A DNA stretch of 64,000 nucleotides from Bisporella sp. PMI_857. Taxonomy: Eukaryota > Ascomycota > Leotiomycetes > Helotiales > Helotiaceae. Positions within the stretch are counted from its first letter, which is position 1. Each line of letters starts with the position of its first letter. The notes under the pieces were generated by a model, which was given only the letters and a program-made list of their open reading frames with translations, did not search any database and was not told the origin of the DNA. The translations under genes were made by a program, and so were the position numbers. The DNA lies in the NCBI GenBank assembly GCA_021307315.1, contig JAJSPD010000059.1:124001-188000 (forward strand), read 5' to 3'. This document shows, piece by piece, positions 1-10,830 of this stretch.

Positions 1-99
1 ATGAGAACACGCCTCCTCGTACACGACCTCAGCATGGACATAGACATGCTTCAGCTTTGCATGAGAACACGCCCCCTCGTACACGACCTCAGCATGGTC
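1..99. repeat. 60-bp tandem direct repeat (two copies, the second cut short)
   Basis: Positions 1-37 and 61-97 are near identical (one difference, at the 14th base), a period of exactly 60 bp. In the frame starting at base 3 this is a 20-residue protein repeat beginning ENTPPRTRPQHG. It continues into the repetitive reading frame described in the next entry, so it is a coding repeat. Confidence 0.7.
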
Positions 100-341
100 A
101 GGAGTCCAATAATGCAGAATATCCACCTCCACATTTACCTCCAAACACTCATTATGACTAGGAATCTGATAAGCTAGGAAAGTCGTCATCACTTTCGCCC
201 GCAGAAACTCGGTATAGCCATGAATTCGATAAGCCAGAGAAGCCATTTTTACCTTCAATTCTAAAAAATCGGCATAGCCAGGGATCTGATAAGCCCCCCA
301 AAGATAAATGGAAGCCTTGGTTAAGGAAACATGATCTATAG
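3..341 (+). pseudogene. 3' end of a repeat-encoding gene, interrupted by one in-frame stop
   Basis: One frame runs from the window edge to a TAG at 339-341 and is broken only by a TAG at 159-161. It encodes 20-residue imperfect repeats on both sides of the stop: two of the ENTPPRTRPQHG type, then three with the core (H/R)-Y/H-x-x-x-x-D-K. In the third copy the residue at the stop position is glutamine (RHSQGSDK), so the lesion is most simply CAG to TAG. The product is basic and rich in Pro, Ser and Lys, probably disordered; I do not recognise it. The gene starts outside the window. It could be an allele truncated by the stop or a decayed 3' end. Confidence 0.45.
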
Positions 342-639
342 GGCAAAATGCGGGCCCGCGCCTAGGGCAGGTTGGGGGAACCTTGCGCAACTATGTATTT
401 CACAACTTTGTAAACATAATATTAACCGATCTCTTTCCGTTTAATGAGATTGTGCTGAAGTGGGCTTGGTGCTGCCATCTTCCCGGTTTACTTCCGCTCC
501 TTCATCAAGAAGATGTATTACTGCCTTCTCAATGTCGGTGTCATATATCTATTGCCTTAAATATCGACTGAATTCACCCTCATAATATTAATCCTATGGT
601 CGCACTGCCGCTTCTGATGTAGTTGCTTCTTGGATAGCA
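342..639. other. Intergenic, nothing recognised
   Basis: Short open frames only, without splice structure or family resemblance. Confidence 0.5.
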
Positions 640-1204
640 ACAGGCCGGGTTTGGCGTTCAGCGTAGCTCTAAGACTGCGGATAAATTTTGCCATGATCAT
701 CTGGAGCATCTCTTGCCGCATAGGCTAGGAGTGGTATGTCATTGACATCCGCATCTGCAGCTTAAGCGCCATGATCAATGAAACACTTAAGGATGCTAAT
801 ATTCCCATCCGAGAATGCAGTGGCAAGAGGCCAGCGACCCAACTAGGTATTGGTGGAATTGCTACGGTTCATGTCTGCGCCAGCATTGCCAGGAGTTCGA
901 CCATGGCAATACTCTTCCCACTGACTGCTCCCAAAAGCGGTGCCGTCTCCCCACATATATCGACCCCCGCCCTAGCCTGGCTTGGCTCCCCGGCAACCTT
1001 GACATGTGATGCTGGGCGATGTGGCGGAGAATTCGACCGCCCGATGCTTCTTTCAGCCGACTAGGATCGACGGGGGGCACAACGAGGTCGAGAAGTTCGG
1101 CGGTATCGAGTTGCATCACCAGTTCTGCTGCATAGTTGAACATTGCTCCAACCGCGTGCATTGTCTCAACAGTTTGATATTCTTCGGTCTTACGGCAGCT
1201 TCAA
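640..1204 (-). pseudogene. Ankyrin-repeat protein pseudogene
   Basis: Reading the minus strand across frames gives successive ankyrin-like pieces: an AGVDICGETAPLLGAVSG stretch followed by IAMVELLAMLA, then a frame change and a stop, then a FIDHGA end of repeat followed by DADVNDIPLLAYAA. These match the ankyrin consensus (G-x-TPLxxAxxxGxxxxVxxLLxxGA). Pieces lie in different frames and are separated by stops, so the gene is dead. The original protein may have been a NACHT- or HET-associated ankyrin protein, but no other domain survives here. Confidence 0.5.
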
Positions 1205-1561
1205 ACAGTCTCAATTCAAAAGTGAGTGTCGTAGGCGCCTCTACTAATCCGCAAGGTAATTACTCAATGATGACTACAGATACTAAAGTGTAACTACATC
1301 AATATGATCCATATATTCTACTGTGTCTGCGGTTAGCATATTAACTTGTCAAGCTAAGTTTTCGGTTGAGCGACCAAGGCAGATTTGCTAGCTGGTACAA
1401 CATGGCAGATAGACGGCGCATAGAATAGGTTGCATGTGCTTGTTACCGCCCATAACACTACACTCAAGTTAGACTTAGGAAACTATTACGAATTCTCCTA
1501 CTCGGCAGTGAAAGCCTATTTTTCTAGCGTTGTTCTCTCTTTTCTTTCCATTAAATAATTA
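1205..1561. other. Intergenic, nothing recognised
   Basis: AT-rich DNA downstream (3') of the CorA-like gene. I see no coding or repeat structure. Confidence 0.5.
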
Positions 1562-3262
1562 CTATGCATTTAATGTTCCAATTCTCTCGCGTTTCTTTAA
1601 TGTAGAATACATCTTCATAACCTTAAGAACAAACTTCTTAAGCGCAGCAACAAACACTATTCCAACAGCAGTCAAAGTAAGCGGTACAGCCGCAGCCCAG
1701 AAAATCCAAAATTTTCCAGATGTAGGACCAAAAAGTCCTTCCATTCCCAGTATAGTAGCAACAGTCGAAGCGGGTACAAAAATGGCTGCAAACAGAGTTA
1801 GGCGAGTGATTCCTTTGCTCTCCTCAAGCCCTTGTTTTGCCGCTCCAATAGCCACTAGTGTGGTTAAAAGGTTGATATTTTTGTCAATTCGAGTTTCAGT
1901 CTGCTGGAAGGCACACTGCAGGTATTTGAAATCTTGCTCTAGGGCTTTCGTCATCTCAGACTCTGGAGCACCGGAATGAGGATGCCATGATTTTTGCCCG
2001 CTCGTACTGCACTGCTCTTTCGTGTGAGTAATGATCTCGTTGTACTTATCACACTGACGTCGATAGCAATATATAGCTTTGAGATATGCTTCTAGATCGG
2101 TGAATGCGGGCTCGCTGTTCTCTAGGATGTACTCGATGGTGCTAAGTTCTTGATTCATATATTCGTTGAAGACGACCCAGCTGTGCGCCACGAGGCTGTA
2201 GAGGATGTGCAATGTTATGAAGCAATTAGAAACAGCTAGTTTTCCATGCGCTTGGTCCATTTTCTTCCATGAATCGGCGATAATCTTTCGGCTGGATTTC
2301 AAAGGAGATGTGGCGTTGTTTGTGAGAGAGGGGAGATCACAAGCGAGGATCTCTGAGCGGCGAAGTAGATACTGCTCACCGTTTCTCCCATTTAAAGTCG
2401 CTTGAAATGCCGGATCGAGCAATATGATTCCTGACATAAGATATCAGACATAATCGTAAGAGTGATAACTCTGGAGTATGCGATACATACCAATCCAGCC
2501 GCCACTACTGTTTCTCTTATACCAAGCGATAGTGTGGTATCTTGTACAGAGTAATGGAGGATAAAGCACCATGCCTGAGCCCGCTGGATTTGGCCTCGGA
2601 TTCGGTTTGATCTTCTCGGCTGGCCGAGGAATCCTCGCTGTGCCTTTATCCGGTACTCTCCAAGCTGGGGCAAAATTACCATAACCTTTCACGTTGCTGT
2701 TACGAATTCCATCATCCCAGGAACCAACCGAACGGTCCTGTAAAATGTCCAAAACATCTAGAGGAGGCGGGTTATCTGGATTTGATATTCCATATACAGA
2801 CAATGCCTCGATATGCCGGATTTGTAGAAAGCTGCGCCTATCCAAAACCGATGGAAGTTCAGGAATTAAATCGGCTATGTCATGTCCTCGGAACCAAGGC
2901 TCGTTGTTTACATGCTTGGCAAACACATCAGCCTCAACCCCAAAACGTTCATGGAGGAGAGAGATAGTTTCCGGACACAGATTTTCGACAAGGAATAGCC
3001 GGCAGGCTCCAGATTCAAGAACTGAGTTGTTTAGAAAGTCGGCCAATTCGAGATATCCATTACACTCGACCACAGGCTCTTGAGAGCCTTCCGAGTTGAG
3101 AGTCAAGACTGAAACTTGTGTGCGCGGTATTTGATGATCGGATTTAATGAATTTCCTGAGTGCTGTGAACCTATCCCAGTTGCTGTATGTTTCAGTTTCC
3201 AGGCGAGTTCGATATCGCTTGAGTAGTTCAGAGGGCTGCATAGTGCAGTAGCAAGGCCTCAA
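1562..3262 (-). CDS. CorA-like two-TM membrane protein
   Basis: Two exons, 3262-2491 and 2430-1562, with a 60-bp intron (donor GTATGT, acceptor TCAG); joined length 1641 nt, 546 residues. Two hydrophobic segments lie near the C terminus, about 468-491 and 498-521, after a long helical region, the layout of CorA/Mrs2-type Mg2+ channels and of the large fungal CorA-like family. The loop between the helices begins ILGMEGLFG, where genuine CorA channels carry GMN. The rest is a soluble N-terminal region without a recognised enzyme motif. The first ATG gives MRPCYC; a second in-frame ATG seven codons on (MQPSELL) is equally possible. Transport function is inferred from fold only. In fungal genomes such genes often lie beside HET and ankyrin genes, as here. 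Confidence 0.7.
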
Positions 3263-3380
3263 ACTATTCTAGTAAAACGATCCGGGGATTGTCAAAAAAG
3301 GTTTCTTCTGATCGTTATAGCGGAAGATGAGATATAAGGGGTTGGAAAGCTTTATCTGTTAAAAGGGAATCGAGGGAGCC

Positions 3381-3535
3381 TACAGTGGAGTGCAAAAAGT
3401 ATTTAACCCATGTCATGCTAGCGTGATTATTAGTACGTAGTTTCAGGGCTGCGGGATTCAAACTGCGCATTTAAGCTGCCCTGAAGAAAGTCCTTGGCGT
3501 TGACATGGGTTAAATACTTTTTGCACTCCACTGTA
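3381..3535. mobile_element. MITE of Tc1/mariner-pogo type, 155 bp including TA target duplication
   Basis: A perfect 33-bp terminal inverted repeat (3383-3415 and 3501-3533, starting CAGTGGAGTGCAAAAAG) is flanked on both sides by TA (3381-3382 and 3534-3535). The internal 85 bp have no coding capacity. TA duplication with CAGTG-type termini is typical of Tc1/mariner and pogo non-autonomous elements. Its TIR is unrelated to that of the pogo-like element at 10833-12640. Confidence 0.8.
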
Positions 3536-5153
3536 GAGGCTAGTACAAATGTGTATCCAACGGCAGGCGGGCTACTTGGCGCAGCGGGCCGTCGACTTCC
3601 GTGTCACGGCAGCCACGTAGCGAGCTGACCACCTGACTACGCGAAGCTCTGTACAAGCTCTGTACAAGCTTGCAATGCATAATGTTACAACCTATAAACC
3701 CTAGACCTATAGGTAGAAGATGTACTAGCGGGGTAGTCTGGAGAGAAGTAAGGGTATTACGTATAGTCGTTAGCTGCCTGTTTCGCCCCTCTTTCTCGGC
3801 TTCCTCCTCCAGCCCATTTTTCTCCTTCGCCGCATCCAGCTTGTGCAGGTATCTGAAACTGCGACGGGCCACTTCTTTTCGACGACTTTTAAAAAAAATT
3901 AAATTTGAAGGCGCTCATTAAGTTTCATTAGGCGTATTAGTGAAGATTAGAGAGAAGCGTAAAGAGGGCAGTTTCAAGTCGGGTAGCAAATTTCTAACTT
4001 TTAGAAGCAATATGAAAGTCGAAAGGGAATTTTGCTCGAGCACTAATATCAAAACTACTACCCCATGAACGAACCCGCTCAATTAATTTGTTCTCTACCA
4101 TATGGATTATATGCTCAAATCAATTCATGAGTCACATCTATATCAGGGAGTTGGGATTGATTAATTCCACGGCCCCAAGCAGAGGCGCTCTATTGCATCT
4201 TCGCATGGGTGATGCTATTGGTCATCGTACCCTGCACGAGCTCGCGCTGCCAATTCTGCTGTGAAGCTACAGATGCGCTAGCGAAAGCTCAGCTATAAGG
4301 CAGACAGCAAGGCAGCACCTGTCAGGTTATAATCTCAACAATCGAAGAGACTGCTCCCCAATGCTCTCGTTTCAATTGAACACCAACAGTGTCACAAGCC
4401 TAAAAGTCGCTTTGAGCCATGGCAGAGGTTCTGGGGATTGTTGCGGGCAGTTGGACCGTGGTTGGAGTGGTAGGCAAAGTCAGCGGTCGTATCATTGCGC
4501 CGAAGAAGCTTTTGAACAAAGTCCATGATGTGTTTTGTTGAACGGTATATAAGGCGCATTAACATTTCGGCAAGAAGCATGTGCTTTTTGCCGTTTCACA
4601 TGTTTGCTTAGATTCTCATACTAGCTATATACGCCGAAACTTATCGTACGGCGGTTTTTGTTGCTAAATACAACATATTAATGTCAATTTGAAAAGCCGA
4701 ACTTAAAAACGACTGAACAGGAGAATCGGAGAGGCTCGAGCTTTGAACGGTTTCCTTTTACAACCAGAAGCGCGATCGCGCGCGGATTAACACATTAAAT
4801 GCCAAGTCACAAACAGGACACTTTTGTCAACGGAGGCACGGTGAAGTAGGATGCGTCGCATGAGTCCAACACACCTCGGTGGTTTAGCCAACCTACGTTT
4901 CTCCGGCATAACCACCATATTGAAGGCTGGAACCGTGTATGATTGAACGAATTAGTTAATCAATACTATTTGTGTGACTCTCTACCTGCGAATTCGTTAT
5001 GGAGCTGACATTATCAATGTGCCGTCCTTCAAAGGAAACATTAATCTCAGCAGCTCCTAATGTAGTTATGCGATATCGGTGCGCACCACTGCTAACACCA
5101 AATCGCTTGGGCAACAGGCTATTAATCAACAGAAAAGCCCCTGAGCAGCAGCA
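3536..5153. other. Intergenic, no convincing gene
   Basis: Contains one minus-strand open frame (3872-3540, 110 codons) with a charged Lys/Glu-rich start but no family resemblance, and a short direct duplication (AGCTCTGTACA repeated at about 3650-3668). The rest is AT-rich. The charged frame could be a transposase tail remnant; I could not support that. Confidence 0.4.
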
Positions 5154-7123
5154 TCAAAAAAGCTTCAGCGATGTCCTGACGCAAAACCTCTCAAACCACC
5201 CCGCATTAAGATGCACATCCATATCAGCACTAACCACACTCCCAATCCTGTCAAACCACCTATCCCCTTCTACTTTTCCCTCTGCTTCCCCCTTCTCCCT
5301 CAAAATCAGCGCTCTCAGCCGATTGAACTTATCCCCATTCGCTATCGACAAAATCAAATATCTTATCTCCATCCCCTCCAATACACCCATACGACGATCA
5401 GCATCCAAATACGGATATCCCAGCTCTACATCTGATTTACAGCACAGCAGCTTCCGATCCTTCACGATTCCATGACCGATAAAGCCGCTGAGCTTTAACC
5501 AGCCACCACATATGCGACCGAAGGGATCGGAACCTGTGAGCTGGATGTGGTAGTCCTCGATTTGAATGTAATGCTTCATCTCTGTGCTAAATCCTCCTGG
5601 CCAGTGGACATTCCCATCGACAGAAGTCCATGTCCAAGTCGGCGCGCGATATTCCGCGGGGTATATCGCTGCATTTTCTGTTGCCCAGCACAAGCCGTAC
5701 GCAATATCCTCCAGCCACAGCCCAGCAACGTAAGTATATCCGAGTCTATTCTGGAACACTTTCGCGATACCGGACATCGCGGGTAGCTTGTCGTCTTTGT
5801 GACTCAGCGCCCGGTGACAGTACTCGGAAACCACGTTTTCGTACCAATGATCTAACAATTCCGACTCTTCTACTTGCGTTTCTGGATGAAGAACGTATTT
5901 GGCAATCTGTCCGAAGATAGGTGGGATTTTATGCAGGACTTCCATGTCTTTGAGCGCCATCCCAGATTCAAGTGGTATGCCATGAGATTCCCAACATTCC
6001 CATAGAATCTGCGCGCCAATGAAATGGAGGATTCTAGGAGCTAGAAATCGTTCCTGGTAGGTCCAACCACGTTTGGAAAGGGCTGTTTTGCGCAAGTGAT
6101 CGATATCGTCCCGAACGAAGCATCCACAAATCTCACGAACCCAGACGTAAAGATTACTTTCCTCTCCTGTTGAAAGAGTGTTGGAAAGCTTGACCATGTA
6201 ATTGAAGCATATATTCTCGGCCTCAGGCTTGCACGTCAAGAAGCCATCCAGACAATGTTGGTTGAGCTCGACAGCGATACTGATGAGGCTGTTACCGTAA
6301 ATACTTGCCATTTTGGCGGACTCAATTTCCCAATCTTCGCTGCTGTCTTGAATGATGCACAGAGCATCGACCCAGAGATATCGGATGCCAAGTGCACGCG
6401 TGACTGTGAGCGCGTCACGTAGAGTTTGAGGCAGGCCAGTAGCTTCCATTCGTTCCTCTCGCCGGTGGATGTTGCTCAAAGTCGTCGTGCTCCCCTCTGG
6501 CATTGTGTCTCCCCAGCAATAGCTGAGTGTCGCATACAGCAAGTTTGACTTCTCAACTCTAATAAGTTTGGCGTCCTCAGAATCCTTAGAGAATGCTTCT
6601 AGATCGATCAGCCGTGCTGGCGCTTCTCGGATCCAGGCTGTTTCTTCGTTGCTGGAGACTTTAGGTGCGCAGCTGTGCTCTGAGAAACATTCTTGAAGCC
6701 ATGCCTTTGCAGTCTCATATGCCGTGGAAGATGATGGTGAATCAGGCTTCCTACGAACTCGAACTCCAAAAAGTGTTGCGGGGTCACCAATATGCAAGTT
6801 AGCACTTACACAATTCTATGGTGATGGTACATACCCTCATCGGTGAACATAGGGTAATTGATAGCATCAGACTTATCTCCCCCTTCCCAGGTAATTCCAA
6901 GACTTCGAAACAAAGTTGAATTTTTCGGTTTCAAAAACAGGCTGAAATTCTTCTGATACCACAGCGGTTTATCGTGTGTGAAAGGCCTGCAGAGATCACA
7001 CCACTGCCCCTTGGTGGAGAACATAGAGGTTTCGGCATGCTTCAAACCTTCAGGACTACTTAAAGTCTCGACATTGATATTCTTGCAAAGGTCACAGAAA
7101 GAATGTTCTGTCTGTGAGGCCAT
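5154..7123 (-). CDS. HET-domain (heterokaryon incompatibility) protein
   Basis: Two exons, 7123-6835 and 6763-5154, with a 71-bp intron (donor GTATGT, GCTAAC branch-like site, acceptor GGAG); joined 1899 nt, 632 residues. The N terminus carries the paired-cysteine opening common in HET proteins (CDLC about residue 10, WCDLC about residue 42). The HET core is clear: YATLSYCWG at about 173-181 and LWVDALCIIQD at about 226-236, followed by the E-x-x-x-M-x-x-I-Y segment. The C-terminal half is the variable part and holds the usual GWTYQER box. HET proteins act in non-self recognition and trigger cell death after fusion of unlike hyphae; the domain is related to TIR. No NACHT or WD40 region is fused. 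The acceptor was chosen because it restores the frame without stops. Confidence 0.88.
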
Positions 7124-8691
7124 TTCAACTCGATGTTTGTTTCTGAATTTTGGAGGTGAGCTTGATCAGCTGAAAGAAGCCACTGTTGTACTATACCAAG
7201 CGCTGGTTGGAACGGAACTATTTTTGGCAAAAAGAAATGGGGAACATCTCCATCTTTACGGGGAACATTTAAGCTTTTCGCAATTTGGGCAGTCAGCCCC
7301 ACCCGCCTAATTCCTTGGTCTGTGTGGACCCCACATCCTCAACATCATGTGACGATTGACCGTGCGTAGCTTGGAGATTTATATTCGCTCCGAGGCAGCA
7401 GGAAAGTGAGGCCTATTTCTGCTGAAATTGAGGCAACCGAATCTGTTGCTGGTAACCTGTGTATATGAAACCGCCGCAGAACCAGTTGCCGCCTGGAAGG
7501 CTCGTCAGCACTAATTCAGCACCAGACGATTCTGATCCAACAAGCCAGAAAGTTTTCACATTCGGGTTGAGTCTCACCACACTCCTTTTTCCACCCCCAG
7601 CAAGTCGTACATGCTTTTTAGACCGATTGCTGAATTGTCTCTTCCGCTGTTTCTGATCCGGCTGAACGAATTTCTCTGCACCGTTAGGTCCATCTGTGGG
7701 TTTGTGCTTGGGCGAAAGTGGCACGGCCTAACTGTGGTATGAATTTACAGGTAACGAATCCTGTTTTAGAGAGTCAGATTTCTGTCAACACTATTTAACA
7801 GAGCCATAGTGCGTTGCTCTTTCCAATTAATAGCAGTGAGCTGTGAACTTGGGAGTTCCGCGACCCAATCCATCGCCTTATCTTCGGTGGTCATTTCGAT
7901 GATATAAAAAACCTTGCTACACACTGTCCCAAAGTCGCCTTTTCGCTGCAAATGGCCTAGCCTCCCCATCCTTAAGTTATAGTCTCGGCAAGGGAATTCC
8001 CCAACTATGCCTTCCAGAGCATCCCGAATTGACCACGAGGAGAGTGCAGCTATCGGAAAGAACTTTTACAGGTCAATCCACACAATGGAGGCTTGCCTTG
8101 TATAGAAGATGGTCCTGCAGGGCGGATTAGCTAATGCTGAGAGTGTTGGCCGCAGTTCAAAATTCGTGCAAGCGTGTATAGTAGTGTGCGAAATACATTT
8201 ACAGCAAGTAATACATTCGCAATTAATCTGGACCTTGAAGTAATACTACCGGCTTTTTTTTTACCGGAACTGAGCGCACCATGCAAAGCTTGTATTATAA
8301 TTCTTGTCAGGGCTGTCACATGAGAGCACCTGACTTAGACCTGTTTCCAAGAGTGTTAAATATAGGATCTCTTAATTAGAGAATCGATTGGAGGATCCGC
8401 GGGAATATCACAACAATAGAATGTGGGCCTATTAGGAGAGTTGCAGATAATCTATTCTCTACAGTTATAGGCCGTAATATATGGGTAAGATATATGTTGG
8501 CTCCTAGGAGGGCGATGGCTGAACACCTGTATGCGGTGCCCTCTACGAACCTGGAATCGGTATTACTCTCCTGAGGCGGTTTAATAACGATTCCAGAGCT
8601 GAGATTCAGCCCAAACAGTGATATAGGAGGATTTCTGGGGCCAAAGTGAAGGGAGGAGCAGAGTTTTCACGCCAAGGCCAGAGGTTTTTCT
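7124..8691. other. Intergenic with a possible eroded gene
   Basis: Minus-strand frames at 7724-7413 (103 codons, Lys/Arg/Gln-rich) and 7969-7766 (67 codons) are open. The second one extends upstream through one stop to about 8110, with a segment reading IVWIDL that faintly recalls a HET core. The likeness is too weak for a call. No splice structure restores a longer gene. Confidence 0.3.
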
Positions 8692-9120
8692 GTGAGAGGT
8701 ATCACTTCGATTCAACAACAAACCCTCTACAATACTGAAAAACGAGTTGAAACACGACTTGAACTACTTTCGAACCAGCTCTCAATTATTTGCACCTGTT
8801 TACTATACGAGTTTCGGAACACACATCGTGGAAAGGCTGAGGAAGTGAACCGGAAGAATGACGGAAAGTTACACGTACGACAAAATGACAACACAAGCAC
8901 TTGGGTGGCTCGTACCTTCGATAGATATATACCCATGGCCGGAGGAAGGATCGCGGAGAAAAGTCGACAAGGCGAAGGCTGTAATGGAGAAAGACGTGTA
9001 GGGAACGGAAGAATCGACGGACGTGAAGGACTCTTTTTCATTGGGACTCGATCCCCAACACTCACTGGAATATATGAGAGGTTTTTTGGAAGAAGTATGT
9101 TAAGGCTACTAGTCTATTAA
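8692..9120 (+). CDS. Doubtful 142-codon open frame
   Basis: An uninterrupted frame whose product is rich in Arg, Glu and Gly, with no signal peptide, domain or recognisable family. The complementary strand is also open over much of the same stretch, which lowers its coding value. It starts at ATG about 570 bp upstream of the microsatellite at 9279 and may be a chance frame in relic DNA. Confidence 0.12.
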   Translation: MRGITSIQQQTLYNTEKRVETRLELLSNQLSIICTCLLYEFRNTHRGKAEEVNRKNDGKLHVRQNDNTSTWVARTFDRYIPMAGGRIAEKSRQGEGCNGERRVGNGRIDGREGLFFIGTRSPTLTGIYERFFGRSMLRLLVY

Positions 9121-9278
9121 TATTGGCTAGTACAGTCCTTGTAGGGTACTTGTGCTCCTGCTTCGTCCTTTTTTACTCTCGAGAATTTGTATATATTGTC
9201 AACTCCCCAACCGAATTGCTAGGCCCGAGTGCCCCGGCCGTGCTACATAGTCCTCGACTGATACAGCACGTTAAAAGG

Positions 9279-9299
9279 AATAATAATAATAATAATAAT
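9279..9299. repeat. (AAT)n microsatellite
   Basis: Seven tandem AAT/ATA trinucleotides in otherwise non-repetitive intergenic DNA. Confidence 0.8.
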
Positions 9300-10088
9300 G
9301 TTGGCTCCTTGGCCTACTTACGTAAGCCGATTCCTACAAAGGGAGATCCTCTCAAGCTCCACCTTCTCTCCTTAGATTAGTATTCTAGAAATAAAACCCT
9401 ACTGTTAGCTTTAAAAAGCATTAATATTAGCTTCATGACAAAAACCAGCTGTCATAGGCAAGGTATTCCACAGGCAACAACGGTATTAGTAATCCACATC
9501 AGGATGTCATGCGCATCTGCGGGCTGTATGCCCCCATACCACAGGCAACATCAATCAAGAACACTGCAGCCCCTCATCATACAATAATTTGGCCTTTGTA
9601 TGCAAATTGCGACACATCCTTATAGTATTAGGCACCTCGTGTTAACGTAGGAGCCCAATCTCTGGCCAGGGAGCCTTTGTTTACAAGCCATGTCTCCTAC
9701 TTTCAGCCATAGTTGTGGGTCTCCATACCAGGAGATAATCCCGAGACATACACAGCAATGGACCGGTCTTATTGACTAGTCACGGCGACGCTTATTTATC
9801 ACAGTAGCATTACTTGAAGCCACCTTTGCGTAGGCATGTAACTACCAACCGCGTGCTAACCTCATTCCTAGTGAACATTTGAATGGAATGTAAGATAGAT
9901 TCTTTCCATAACGAATACGCATTCCTATATTAGCAGATGAGCATTGTTTGGGGTGGGGGTGCCATAGAGGTAAATTTATTGAGTATATAATCCTGCTTTT
10001 TGCCCATACGCCTTCTTAGTCGCTATCGCTATCCTACAATTCAACCTTTCAGTTTACGATCCACTATCTTAGCAGCTCATCTCCAAAT
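9300..10088. other. Intergenic, promoter side of the small secreted protein gene
   Basis: No gene seen. The 3' end contains the TATA-like box and pyrimidine-rich leader upstream of the ATG at 10089. Confidence 0.5.
9984..9990 (+). promoter_or_regulatory. TATA box candidate for the small secreted protein gene
   Basis: TATATAA lies about 100 bp upstream of the ATG at 10089, followed by a C/T-rich leader, a common fungal core promoter layout. Confidence 0.4.
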
Positions 10089-10415
10089 ATGCACTTCAAG
10101 CTTGTCGCCACTGCCGCCTTAGCTCTTGTGCCGAGCGTCTTGTCATGTCGACAGTTCGATGATCAGGGTAATCAGATGGATTGTGAATGGTTTGGAAGCT
10201 CCCCAGGGTGTGGCGGAACGGGCTCCAACATTGGAGATACAGACAATGAGGGCAGAATTCTGTGGCAGTGGACGAAGGATAATGATTGGGCTACCTTCTG
10301 CGACCCCCAGGCCGACCGCCCGCACAATTATGGCCACTCTGTCTCATCAGACTGTTGCAACGCATACGGGGCCGGTTGCTGGAGTGGATACAAACGACTT
10401 TGGTGCAGGAAGTAA
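10089..10415 (+). CDS. Small secreted cysteine-rich protein
   Basis: Single exon, 108 residues. Residues 1-19 form a good signal peptide: a Lys after the start, an Ala/Leu/Val core and small residues before Cys20. The mature part, about 89 residues, has eight cysteines (20, 32, 41, 71, 89, 90, 97, 106), including a Cys-Cys pair, consistent with four disulfides. It is rich in Gly, Asp and Trp (seven Trp). These are the usual marks of a fungal effector or small apoplastic protein, but the function is unknown and I do not assign a named family. It lies alone between relic DNA and a transposon, the common setting for such genes. An overlapping frame at 10126-10422 is a shadow. Confidence 0.75.
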   Translation: MHFKLVATAALALVPSVLSCRQFDDQGNQMDCEWFGSSPGCGGTGSNIGDTDNEGRILWQWTKDNDWATFCDPQADRPHNYGHSVSSDCCNAYGAGCWSGYKRLWCRK

Positions 10416-10830
10416 AAAGTAAGTCATCACATGTCATCTATTTATCATACTAATAATTTTCAAGCTTACGGTTCACTCATTACCCGCGATTCTTGGAGTT
10501 GTACGGTTATTTGGTTGGGCCACCTAGTTTAACGGAAAGGAGCATAGTTCTGGATCATGGCAATTACCGACTTCTGCTAGCATAGCTGTAATTTAGTTAC
10601 TGTAATTTAGCTGTAATGCAGACAAGCTCAGGTCCTAGTTCGTCTATTAAGTGCGTATAGTGATATCACGCAGCTCTTCAAATACTATTTAAACCGCTTG
10701 TTCTACGTATTTTGCCGGTAGCACCTACTTTTGTCGTTTTCGAAGGCTTCCCGCACTTGTATTCAGCAAGCAAGGTCATTGTAAAAGGGTACATAATTTG
10801 TTGCTGTGGTGTTAGCATATGGTCTTAGAC
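10416..10830. other. Intergenic, nothing recognised
   Basis: AT-rich DNA between the secreted-protein gene and the pogo-like element; no coding frame of interest. Confidence 0.5.

Noticed and set aside
8692..9120. 142-codon frame as a confident gene
   Set aside because: Both strands are open over the region and nothing in the product is recognisable; listed with low confidence only.
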